DNA from: Phycisphaerales bacterium
Lineage (GTDB): Bacteria > Planctomycetota > Phycisphaerae > SM23-33
NCBI GenBank assembly: GCA_003153915.1
Contig: PMBX01000171.1
Coordinates: forward strand, 1 to 11,206
Length of the DNA stretch: 11,206 bases
Reading direction: 5' to 3'
This document shows positions 1-5,661 of the stretch, in pieces; within the stretch, counting starts at the first letter, position 1; each line of letters begins with the position of its first letter. The notes under the pieces are model-generated. The model saw only the letters and a program-made list of their open reading frames with translations, ran no database searches and had not been told where the DNA came from. The position numbers and the translations under genes were made by a program.

Positions 1-1
1 C

Positions 2-1492
2 TACCTAGATACCGATGATGTTGTCACCCCGCATCCGGTCCCGCCACCCGGCGCCGGGATTGTATATGGAACCGAACGCCAGCCCTTCATTTCCAAAATC
101 TTCTATAGGAGGTCCATGGAGGCGGACCCCAACGTAATTTACACGGACCTCGGAATCGAGCTTTACAACCCGTACACCACACCAATAAACCTTGCCGAAT
201 ATCGGTTGGAGGACCGCAACAAAAACCCTATCGGCATACCTTGGGGGACTATTATACCGCCGATCAATGCTACTATCGCTCCCAACGACAGATTCATCAT
301 CAGGCTCGCCGACGATCCAGGTAAGTTAACCACCGACATAAAGATTGATCTTGGTACAGCGCGGCATGTTGATGTGTTTTGGGCGAATCTAAACAACGCA
401 AGTCCAATCAGCATTGTTCGTACGGGTACCGGACAGGGTATATGCATAGATATCGCGCCTGCCTTGCCTATTGTTGAACCCACATTTAACGGGGACTTCC
501 ATTGGATCACGCGGTTTCGAGACGACAGGCGAGATGCGGCGAGATATGCAGTGGGCGGGGCATATCACGATGCGACAGACCTGAGCGACCCCAACAAGTA
601 TGACTACACCGTGATAAATATGGGCAGCCCCAACCCGATCGGACTACCCTATGCGCCCGGGCCGCCCGTTCCCGTCTATGTTCGCAATGACCCGACCTAC
701 AACCCCACGGCTGACTTTGTCTTCAATATCGGCGAGTTGACCAAACTGTACTATGTTGGACCAAGTCCCATCCAGCCGCTCAGCTTGGCCTTGCAAGCCG
801 GGGATCGCGGTATCGACCCGTGCTCGAACGTAGTCGCCAACATCCCTCCGCGCGTGCCGCTGGCGAGCCTGCTGAGTGAATTCCTCATGGTCCGCAGCCC
901 GGAGCGTGCAGGATTGGGAACATCCGTTTATGGTCTGGTTAACATTAACACCGCCCCCGTGAGTGTGTTGAAGTGCCTGCCGGGGTTGGCGAAACTCAAT
1001 GATGATGTAGTGCGAAACAAAGTTGCCACAATAGCCGCTTATCGGGATCAATTGAACAATACCGGCAACGGAGGCAAGAATTATGATTCCGTGACCAAGA
1101 CCAGAGAGGACGCTACAGGCATAACCAACCTTCGGAACGAACCCGGTTTCGCCACATCAGGAGAGATCGCCATACCTATCCGGCAGGTTCTCCCCGCCGC
1201 TGTAACAACTTACTCCAATAACGAGCCAAACAACTACACCGTAACAACGGATGGATCCGACGACGGCCTCGATACAGCCGCCCCCAGCAACGACCCTGAC
1301 AAATACAACGTCTACTATAAGTGGCTGAGCAATCAGGTGACAGTGCGGAGCGACACGTACATTGCCTACATCCTGGTTCGGCCGCCGGGGATAACCGGCC
1401 AGGACCGGCGATTCGTGGCGTTGATCGACCGCAGTAACTGCGACGTAGCAGGGAAACTGCCACAGGTGCTGATGATGGCGGAGGTTAAGTAA
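2..1492 (+). CDS. GspK-like (type II secretion protein K-like) protein with lamin-tail-like segment, 5' truncated
   Basis: The reading frame is already open at the window edge, so 496 C-terminal residues are present and the N-terminus (which in GspK proteins carries the prepilin-like signal) lies outside. Around residues 52-68 of the fragment a motif ELYNPYTTPINLAEYRL resembles the start of lamin-tail domains. Around residues 313-329 GLVNINTAPVSVLKCLPGL matches the helix-hairpin-helix-like NINTA-x(n)-LPG motif of GspK. It is followed by FATSGEI and a late WLSNQVTVRSD segment, both in the usual GspK-like order. GspK is a minor pseudopilin that helps cap the type II pseudopilus tip in the periplasm; that role is transferred from the family. 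An ATG at 116 preceded by AGGAGG mimics a start, but the upstream frame (ending FISKIFYRRS) reads as normal protein, so it was not used. A hairpin terminator follows directly. Confidence is good for the family, lower for the role. Confidence 0.75.
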   Translation, partial: YLDTDDVVTPHPVPPPGAGIVYGTERQPFISKIFYRRSMEADPNVIYTDLGIELYNPYTTPINLAEYRLEDRNKNPIGIPWGTIIPPINATIAPNDRFIIRLADDPGKLTTDIKIDLGTARHVDVFWANLNNASPISIVRTGTGQGICIDIAPALPIVEPTFNGDFHWITRFRDDRRDAARYAVGGAYHDATDLSDPNKYDYTVINMGSPNPIGLPYAPGPPVPVYVRNDPTYNPTADFVFNIGELTKLYYVGPSPIQPLSLALQAGDRGIDPCSNVVANIPPRVPLASLLSEFLMVRSPERAGLGTSVYGLVNINTAPVSVLKCLPGLAKLNDDVVRNKVATIAAYRDQLNNTGNGGKNYDSVTKTREDATGITNLRNEPGFATSGEIAIPIRQVLPAAVTTYSNNEPNNYTVTTDGSDDGLDTAAPSNDPDKYNVYYKWLSNQVTVRSDTYIAYILVRPPGITGQDRRFVALIDRSNCDVAGKLPQVLMMAEVK

Positions 1493-1493
1493 G

Positions 1494-1520
1494 CCCACGG
1501 CACCGCCGTGGGATTCTTTC
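1494..1520 (+). terminator. Intrinsic terminator after the GspK-like gene
   Basis: A perfect 8-bp GC-rich stem, CCCACGGC (1494-1501) with GCCGTGGG (1505-1512), closes a 3-nt loop and is followed by a T-rich tail ATTCTTTC. It begins one base after the TAA stop. It separates this gene from the prepilin gene, which then needs its own promoter. Confidence 0.75.
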
Positions 1521-1628
1521 ATTATCCGGCACGACCGAGGGATTGCAAGCCGTTACGCTGGGGATAAAAGTCCCGTCGCGCGGAGGCACGGTGGTTGCGG
1601 AAAAAATTAGGTTATATCGTTTTTGTGC

Positions 1629-1655
1629 TTGACTGCCTATCAGGCGCAGTAAAAT
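1629..1655 (+). promoter_or_regulatory. Candidate sigma70-type promoter for the prepilin-type gene
   Basis: TTGACT (1629-1634) and TAAAAT (1650-1655) are separated by 15 nt, or 16 if the -10 element is read as AAAATA. Both boxes are close to consensus and lie in a locally AT-richer stretch of a GC-rich region. A start site near 1662 would give a leader of about 165 nt. A weaker alternative is TTATAT at 1612-1617 with no well-spaced -35 element. Confidence 0.45.
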
Positions 1656-1657
1656 AC

Positions 1658-1791
1658 GTGAGAGGCCGGTGAGGGCACGGCAGTAGCGTACCGGCCACGG
1701 ACCGCGGTAGATTTCTCACAGAAGGTTGTTGGCCTGAGGAAGCAAACGGCAGAAAGCCGGCTTCCCCCCGAATCGCCGGTTCGGCCCGGCG
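1658..1791 (+). promoter_or_regulatory. Structured leader (inverted repeats) upstream of the prepilin-type gene
   Basis: This gene-free stretch holds several exact inverted repeats. GTGAGA (1658-1663) pairs with TCTCAC (1714-1719). Nested directly inside, GGCCGGT (1664-1670) pairs with ACCGGCC (1690-1696), and ACG/CGT can extend that arm. AAGCCGGCTT (1754-1763) is a palindrome. CGCCGG (1774-1779) pairs with CCGGCG (1786-1791) around TTCGGC. No known riboswitch consensus was recognised; the c-di-GMP-I and cobalamin signatures were looked for and not found. If transcription starts near 1662 the outermost stem is only partly in the RNA. The rest of the gap (1521-1628) shows nothing clear beyond a short GGG/CCC repeat around 1560-1573. 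Confidence 0.45.
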
Positions 1792-1829
1792 CATGAGGGA
1801 AAACCACGGGGTGAGAAGGGATGTGGTTT

Positions 1830-2597
1830 ATGAACGCGCGCAGAGGCTTTACACTGGTTGAACTGCTGGTTGTTATCGCCATTATAGCTTTGCTTATCTC
1901 GATCCTGGCTCCATCGCTCAACGCGGCAAAAGAACTGGCCAAGACCACAATGTGCATGGCAAACCTCCATAGTTTGTGCCTGAACATCCACCTGTATTCC
2001 GAGAGCAACAAAGGAATAATTCCACCCCAGCGGTTGGGGACAAAGGATCTAATTCCGATCGTCCCATACTATACGCAGTGTGCCTTCAAAAACACCGGTA
2101 TTGACCCTAATGACAGACTGTTAATGGATCGCCGAGGTTTTGCCGTAGTGTATACCCTCGGCGCGGTGACCCAGCCGGAGCTTTTCTACTGTCCCGGTCA
2201 GTCCGACCATTTTCCGATGGGGCAGATCAAGACATACCCCAAGCCTTGGGGATCGGCGGTTGCGACCCAGAACATCGGCACCCAGTATATCCGGGCCGGA
2301 TACCTTTACAGTCCCAACGTCGATGACAATGCGTCGTCGTTTACCGCCGGGCTTAACATAGATTCATTCAATCGCCAGTATCCACTGGCACTGGACATCC
2401 TGACTCGTGTGGATGGCTTTGCGCATAACATGGGCGGATACAAATGGAACGTTGGATATTCCGATGGCCGTGTCGAAGGTAGGACCAGCGCATCCATTAC
2501 CAAGCTTGTCCAGGACAATAATTTCTCCGTTAATAATGAAGCCGAGAACGAGTGGTCCTACTTCAATGTTATTTACGCTTCATTGATGGGCAGATAA
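1830..2597 (+). CDS. Prepilin-type protein with N-terminal methylation site and C-terminal H-Xn-DG motif
   Basis: The 255-residue product begins MNARRGFTLVELLVVIA, the classic type IV prepilin/pseudopilin signal. PilD-type peptidase would cut between Gly6 and Phe7, with Glu at +5 and a hydrophobic helix to about residue 30. The mature protein would sit in the inner membrane and enter a pseudopilus-like fibre. A LFYCPGQSD segment lies near residues 118-126. The C-terminus has His199 and Asp212-Gly213 (GYSDGRVEGR), like the prepilin-associated H-X9-DG domain common in Planctomycetota and Lentisphaerota. An ATG at 1821 is in frame but abuts the GAAGGG ribosome binding site; the ATG at 1830 lies 9 nt from it and gives the usual short signal, so it was preferred. 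The gene has its own candidate promoter and a long structured leader. The function of this subfamily is not established. Confidence 0.85.
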   Translation: MNARRGFTLVELLVVIAIIALLISILAPSLNAAKELAKTTMCMANLHSLCLNIHLYSESNKGIIPPQRLGTKDLIPIVPYYTQCAFKNTGIDPNDRLLMDRRGFAVVYTLGAVTQPELFYCPGQSDHFPMGQIKTYPKPWGSAVATQNIGTQYIRAGYLYSPNVDDNASSFTAGLNIDSFNRQYPLALDILTRVDGFAHNMGGYKWNVGYSDGRVEGRTSASITKLVQDNNFSVNNEAENEWSYFNVIYASLMGR

Positions 2598-2770
2598 CGA
2601 ATTACCGGGCCGGTTGACGAAAAAATCTACCCTTGCTTAAGCCTGCCCGCCGATTTCGGTCAATAGGCGGAGGCGCATCGGGCCTTCTTCCGCGCATCAC
2701 GACCGGCCCGTTCGCGTCGTAACATCCTCCTTGCCGCAGGCGGGGGTTATGGTAAGCTTCCCCTTCTTGT
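2598..2770 (+). other. Intergenic region with a long-range inverted repeat
   Basis: No gene is seen. CGGGCCGGTTG (2606-2616) pairs with CGACCGGCCCG (2700-2710) over 11 bp including one G-T pair. Inside it GCCT-GC-CCGCC (2641-2651) can pair with GGCGG-AGGC (2666-2674) with a two-base bulge. There is no T-run, so it does not look like a terminator. A TTGACG at 2614-2619 could be a -35 box, but no convincing -10 box follows. It could be a structured leader of the next gene or a processed 3' end of the prepilin transcript. Confidence 0.4.
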
Positions 2771-3844
2771 GTGGGCGGATTGGGTCCGTTACAGAAAGTT
2801 TCGAGACGAAAGGAGCCGGCCATTAACACGCAAATAACATTCCCTGGCAAGACATGGCAGACGCGCAAACCCGATCAGGTGGGGCTGGACGAGGCTGTTT
2901 TGGCGGAGTTTGTGCGACGCCTGGCCCGACCCGAGGAAGGCCACCAGACGTTGCGCCCCGTCGGCGGAGAGGTCACCCTCGGCTGCATCATCCGCGACGG
3001 GTACCTGGCGTATTCCTGGGGCGATCCTACGGCGCGGTTCGGCTGGTACTCGGCGAGCAAACCGGTGTTGGCGACGCTGTTGTTTTTTGCGGTTCAGCGG
3101 GGACACCTGGAAAGCCCGCAGGCACTCATCGCCGACCAGGGCTGGTCAATGTCGGAAAAAGACCGCACGATGAACTTCTTCCACCTGACCAACATGATCA
3201 GCGGTTACGGTTGCGCGGAGAAGCCCGGAGATGCGTGGGCGTACAACGACTTCGCCATACACCTGCTGAGCTTGAGCCTGGAGCGCGCCTTCAAGCAGCC
3301 CCTCAACGACGCGGCCGTGCAATGCTTCGCGCCGCTGGAGCTGGAGTGCGAACGAATCCTCGGACCCGACAATCACAAGGGCCACGGCGTGACGCTGGCG
3401 CCGCTGGACTTCGCGCGGATCGGGTGGTTGTGGATAAATCGCGGCGAATGGGCCGGGCGGACCGTGCTGCCACGCGCGTTTTTCGACAACTACATGCGCC
3501 CCCAAGTGCCGAGGGGCATTCCGAAGTCGGTGACTCCCGACAACGGAGGGGATGACTACCTGGGCATCGGAAGTTACGGCGGCGGATTCAACCAGAAGAC
3601 CTACGGCGGCGGGACGTACGGTTACGCCTGGTGGTTCAACGGGCAGACCAACGAGGCGGGCAACCTCAACTGGCCGGACGCACCGGCCGATACGTTCGCG
3701 GCAATGGGATACGGCGGCAACATCATGGTGATGATTCCCTCCAAGCGGCTGGTCGTGGCGGCGAGGGGCAACTGGTCGAAAAGCCGCCCAAAGGTCGACA
3801 CAGTCAGCGAAACTCTCAAACTGCTGATGGAGGCGATGAGGTGA
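2771..3844 (+). CDS. Serine beta-lactamase/transpeptidase-fold protein (class C-like family)
   Basis: The family (PF00144-like serine hydrolases) covers class C beta-lactamases, esterases and D-aminopeptidases. Numbering from the GTG at 2771 (357 aa), Ser94-Ala-Ser-Lys97 in WYSASKPVLATLLF fits the SxxK motif with its nucleophile and general base. Tyr158-Asn-Asp160 sits where YxN is expected, with Asp for Asn. The third motif (usually KTG or HxG) is probably MGYGGNIMVMIP at 312-323, lacking Lys or His. A Gly-rich stretch GSYGGG...TYGGGTYGYAWW precedes it, as is common in this family. No signal peptide or lipobox is visible, so a cytoplasmic location is likely. The GTG at 2771 has no ribosome binding site, whereas GAAAGGAG (2808-2815) lies 6 nt before an in-frame ATT at 2822, which would give 340 aa. 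The stop overlaps the next gene by 4 nt. The substrate is unknown; esterase or peptidase activity is as likely as beta-lactamase activity. Confidence 0.8.
   Translation: MGGLGPLQKVSRRKEPAINTQITFPGKTWQTRKPDQVGLDEAVLAEFVRRLARPEEGHQTLRPVGGEVTLGCIIRDGYLAYSWGDPTARFGWYSASKPVLATLLFFAVQRGHLESPQALIADQGWSMSEKDRTMNFFHLTNMISGYGCAEKPGDAWAYNDFAIHLLSLSLERAFKQPLNDAAVQCFAPLELECERILGPDNHKGHGVTLAPLDFARIGWLWINRGEWAGRTVLPRAFFDNYMRPQVPRGIPKSVTPDNGGDDYLGIGSYGGGFNQKTYGGGTYGYAWWFNGQTNEAGNLNWPDAPADTFAAMGYGGNIMVMIPSKRLVVAARGNWSKSRPKVDTVSETLKLLMEAMR
2808..2815 (+). promoter_or_regulatory. Ribosome binding site facing an ATT codon
   Basis: GAAAGGAG is the strongest Shine-Dalgarno sequence near this gene. The only in-frame codon at proper spacing is ATT (2822-2824). 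No ATG, GTG or TTG in the gene's frame lies within the usual distance downstream. Either ATT is the start, as known for infC, or a base is wrong in the sequence, or the match is chance. Confidence 0.45.
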
Positions 3845-5433
3845 AAGGCGGGGGCAAGCTTCCTCCGCCGGCCCAGGCGATTAAGCCATCCCGATGGCAT
3901 TGGCCGATGCGGCTGGCCATGTGCGCCCTGGTGGCGACCGTCTACGGGGCGACGCTCCATCCGGGCGTCAATCGCGGGGATTCAGCCGAGATTCAGTATG
4001 CCTCGGCTACGCTTGGGGTTTGTCATTCGCCAGGCTATCCGGTCGAAGTTCACTTCGGCAAGTTCTTCACTTTGTTACCGGTAGGCAACGTGGCGTGGCG
4101 TATCAACCTGATGATGGCCGTATTCGGCGTGTTGGGCTGCCTGTCGCTATTTGACACGGTGCATCGCATCTCGGGGCGCCTCCTTCCGGCGTGGGTCGCC
4201 GCGACGACGCTGGCCTTCAGCAGCGTCTACTGGAGCCACGCAATCGTTGCCGAGGCTTACGTGTTCTACGGGGCATTCATGCTGGCGGGCGTCTGGGCGG
4301 CGACGCGGTTCGTGTTCACCAACAAGGCGATATGGCTATACTTCATGGCGCTGGTACTGGGGATATGTTGCTGGGACCGGCCTTCGGAGTTATTCGTGCT
4401 CCCTGGTTTCGTGGCGATGTGGCTGGTTTTTCGTGGGAAGGTGAAGCTGGGCGCGCCACGAGTGGCCGTGGCGGCGGCATTGTTCCTCGCTCCCTTGGCC
4501 TTCAGCGTCGCCAGTTACCTTGTCTACTATGCTCCGCAACGCCTGCCAAATCGCGATGACGTTCTGCGTGACAAAATCCTCTCTATGCCGCGGGGAGACC
4601 CAAAGTTCGCCTCGATGGGCACACTGCCCAGAGCGTTGTGTTACTGCCTGGGACTGGGCTGGGCCGATCAGGGCCTGTCTGCGCAACGCGCCTGGCCAGA
4701 TCTGGTACGGTACGGTTTTTACCTTTCTGGCGCTGGCGCTTTCGTTGACTTCGGCCGGATGGACGATCGTACAACCGCCATCGAGCAAGGGCGAGGAACC
4801 AGCCTCTCTTGTTTGGGTTTCCTTTTGGCTGTCTGGGGTAGCATCCTATGGCGCCGCCAGTTCGGATGGGTCCTGTTGGGCTGGGGGCTTTTCGCGGGCA
4901 ACTTGGCGTTCTATTTGTGGAACAGCCGATGGGACGGCCTGACCTTTATCGTCCCAGGCATGGCGGGCATGTCCCTGTTGGCCGGTCTGGGCGCCGCCTG
5001 GCTACCGCGTACCGGGCGGGCGCGGCGATGGGCTTTTCAGGCTGTCTGCCTGGCCGTCCCCCTGTTCCTGTTGGCAACCAATTACCCTCTGTTAGACCGC
5101 TCCACACCAGATGAACATCACCGCCAGGAAATGCTGCAAGATATCGCGGCAACGCCCCTGCCCAGGGAAAGCGCCTTTCTTTTGACGTATTGGCCCGCGA
5201 TGACCTTCCGCGCTTTGCTTCACGTAGAAGCCGGCCGACCGGACATCCACGTCTTCAGGCTCGACAAAAAAGAGGACTTCCCCACGGTGCTCGACTATTG
5301 CAGGAAAAAAGAATGGACGGCATTTCTGCCCAGGTACTTTTTCGAGCCAAGCCCGGAGGTTCAAGCCGCCGCGGCACGAACGCCCAAGGCCCTGCGGGAA
5401 ATCGGGCTTGTCCAGGTGACTTCGCCACTGTAA
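3841..5433 (+). CDS. DUF2723-family membrane protein, predicted GT-C-type glycosyltransferase
   Basis: The 530-residue product has about eleven hydrophobic segments (roughly 22-41, 87-104, 115-129, 136-157, 163-178, 183-197, 206-229, 322-337, 341-360, 368-388, 398-413) and a soluble tail of about 115 residues. The first loop carries NRGDSAEIQYASATLG (44-59) and HSPGYPVEVHFGKFFTLLP (62-80). These match the DSGE...HPPGYPLY hallmark of DUF2723, with Ser for the first Pro. Acidic Asp47/Glu50 is the expected catalytic loop of lipid-phosphate-sugar-dependent GT-C enzymes. AEAYVF near 137-142 is also typical. The relatives (TMEM260-like) are O-mannosyltransferases; acceptor and sugar here are unknown. 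The start is the GTG overlapping the previous stop (GTGA), with GGAGG at 3829-3833, 7 nt away. The frame is also open upstream to 3631, but that part lies inside the previous gene and has no matching ribosome site. Residues 298-321 are unusually polar. Confidence 0.8.
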   Translation: MKGGGKLPPPAQAIKPSRWHWPMRLAMCALVATVYGATLHPGVNRGDSAEIQYASATLGVCHSPGYPVEVHFGKFFTLLPVGNVAWRINLMMAVFGVLGCLSLFDTVHRISGRLLPAWVAATTLAFSSVYWSHAIVAEAYVFYGAFMLAGVWAATRFVFTNKAIWLYFMALVLGICCWDRPSELFVLPGFVAMWLVFRGKVKLGAPRVAVAAALFLAPLAFSVASYLVYYAPQRLPNRDDVLRDKILSMPRGDPKFASMGTLPRALCYCLGLGWADQGLSAQRAWPDLVRYGFYLSGAGAFVDFGRMDDRTTAIEQGRGTSLSCLGFLLAVWGSILWRRQFGWVLLGWGLFAGNLAFYLWNSRWDGLTFIVPGMAGMSLLAGLGAAWLPRTGRARRWAFQAVCLAVPLFLLATNYPLLDRSTPDEHHRQEMLQDIAATPLPRESAFLLTYWPAMTFRALLHVEAGRPDIHVFRLDKKEDFPTVLDYCRKKEWTAFLPRYFFEPSPEVQAAAARTPKALREIGLVQVTSPL

Positions 5434-5457
5434 ATACGGCGCGGCTCGTCATATTCC

Positions 5458-5486
5458 TTGACCCCCCGCTCCGGCGGCCCTATAGT
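5458..5486 (+). promoter_or_regulatory. Promoter of the tRNA-Ser gene
   Basis: TTGACC (5458-5463) and TATAGT (5481-5486) are separated by exactly 17 nt, close to the sigma70 consensus. The expected start near 5493 lies about 60 nt before the mature tRNA. No other gene lies downstream on this strand before the convergent operon. Confidence 0.7.
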
Positions 5487-5493
5487 AGCTTCG

Positions 5494-5544
5494 CGGCGAT
5501 GCTTGGGACGGTTGCGATTCGTTCACCCGCCCGTCCCGGCGCCG
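5494..5544 (+). other. Hairpin in the 5' leader of the pre-tRNA
   Basis: GGGACGG (5505-5511) pairs exactly with CCGTCCC (5531-5537), and CGGCG (5494-5498) pairs with CGCCG (5540-5544) across a small asymmetric internal loop. The hairpin begins at about the predicted transcription start and ends 9 nt before the tRNA. It has no T-tract, so it is not an obvious terminator. Confidence 0.5.
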
Positions 5545-5553
5545 AAGAAGCCC

Positions 5554-5644
5554 GGAGAGGTGGCTGAGTGGCTGAAAGCGACGGTTTGCTAAACCGTTGT
5601 AGGGGATCAAACCCCTACCTCGGGTTCGAATCCCGACCTCTCCG
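5554..5644 (+). tRNA. tRNA-Ser (anticodon GCT)
   Basis: The acceptor stem GGAGAGG (5554-5560) pairs with CCTCTCC (5637-5643), followed by discriminator G. The anticodon arm is ACGGT-TTGCTAA-ACCGT, giving anticodon GCT, which reads AGC and AGT serine codons. A long variable arm (GTAGGGG with CCCCTAC) marks it as a type II tRNA, as expected for Ser. The T arm is TCGGG-TTCGAAT-CCCGA. The 3' CCA is not encoded and must be added by nucleotidyltransferase. Confidence 0.97.
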
Positions 5645-5661
5645 TTGACGCCCGCCAGGCG

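Noticed and set aside
101..118. AGGAGG followed by ATG at 116, looking like a gene start
   Set aside because: The frame is open to the window edge and the upstream residues fit a GspK-like protein, so this is an internal coincidence in a truncated gene.
1664..1791. Known riboswitch (c-di-GMP-I or cobalamin) in the prepilin leader
   Set aside because: The conserved core sequences of those classes were looked for by eye and not found.
1821..1829. ATG at 1821 as the prepilin start
   Set aside because: It directly abuts the GAAGGG ribosome site; the ATG at 1830 has proper spacing and gives the usual short basic leader.
2854..3555. Plus-strand open frame of 233 codons within the beta-lactamase-fold gene
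   Set aside because: Its Arg/Gly/Ala-rich composition is typical of a wrong frame, and the other frame carries SxxK and family motifs.
3631..3840. Extended N-terminus of the DUF2723 protein starting at 3631
   Set aside because: It lies wholly inside the beta-lactamase-fold gene, and GTG 3841 has a good ribosome site and a GTGA overlap.
5554..5661. tRNA-Ser as an integration site for a mobile element
   Set aside because: No integrase, no repeat of the tRNA 3' end and no mobility gene is present in the window.
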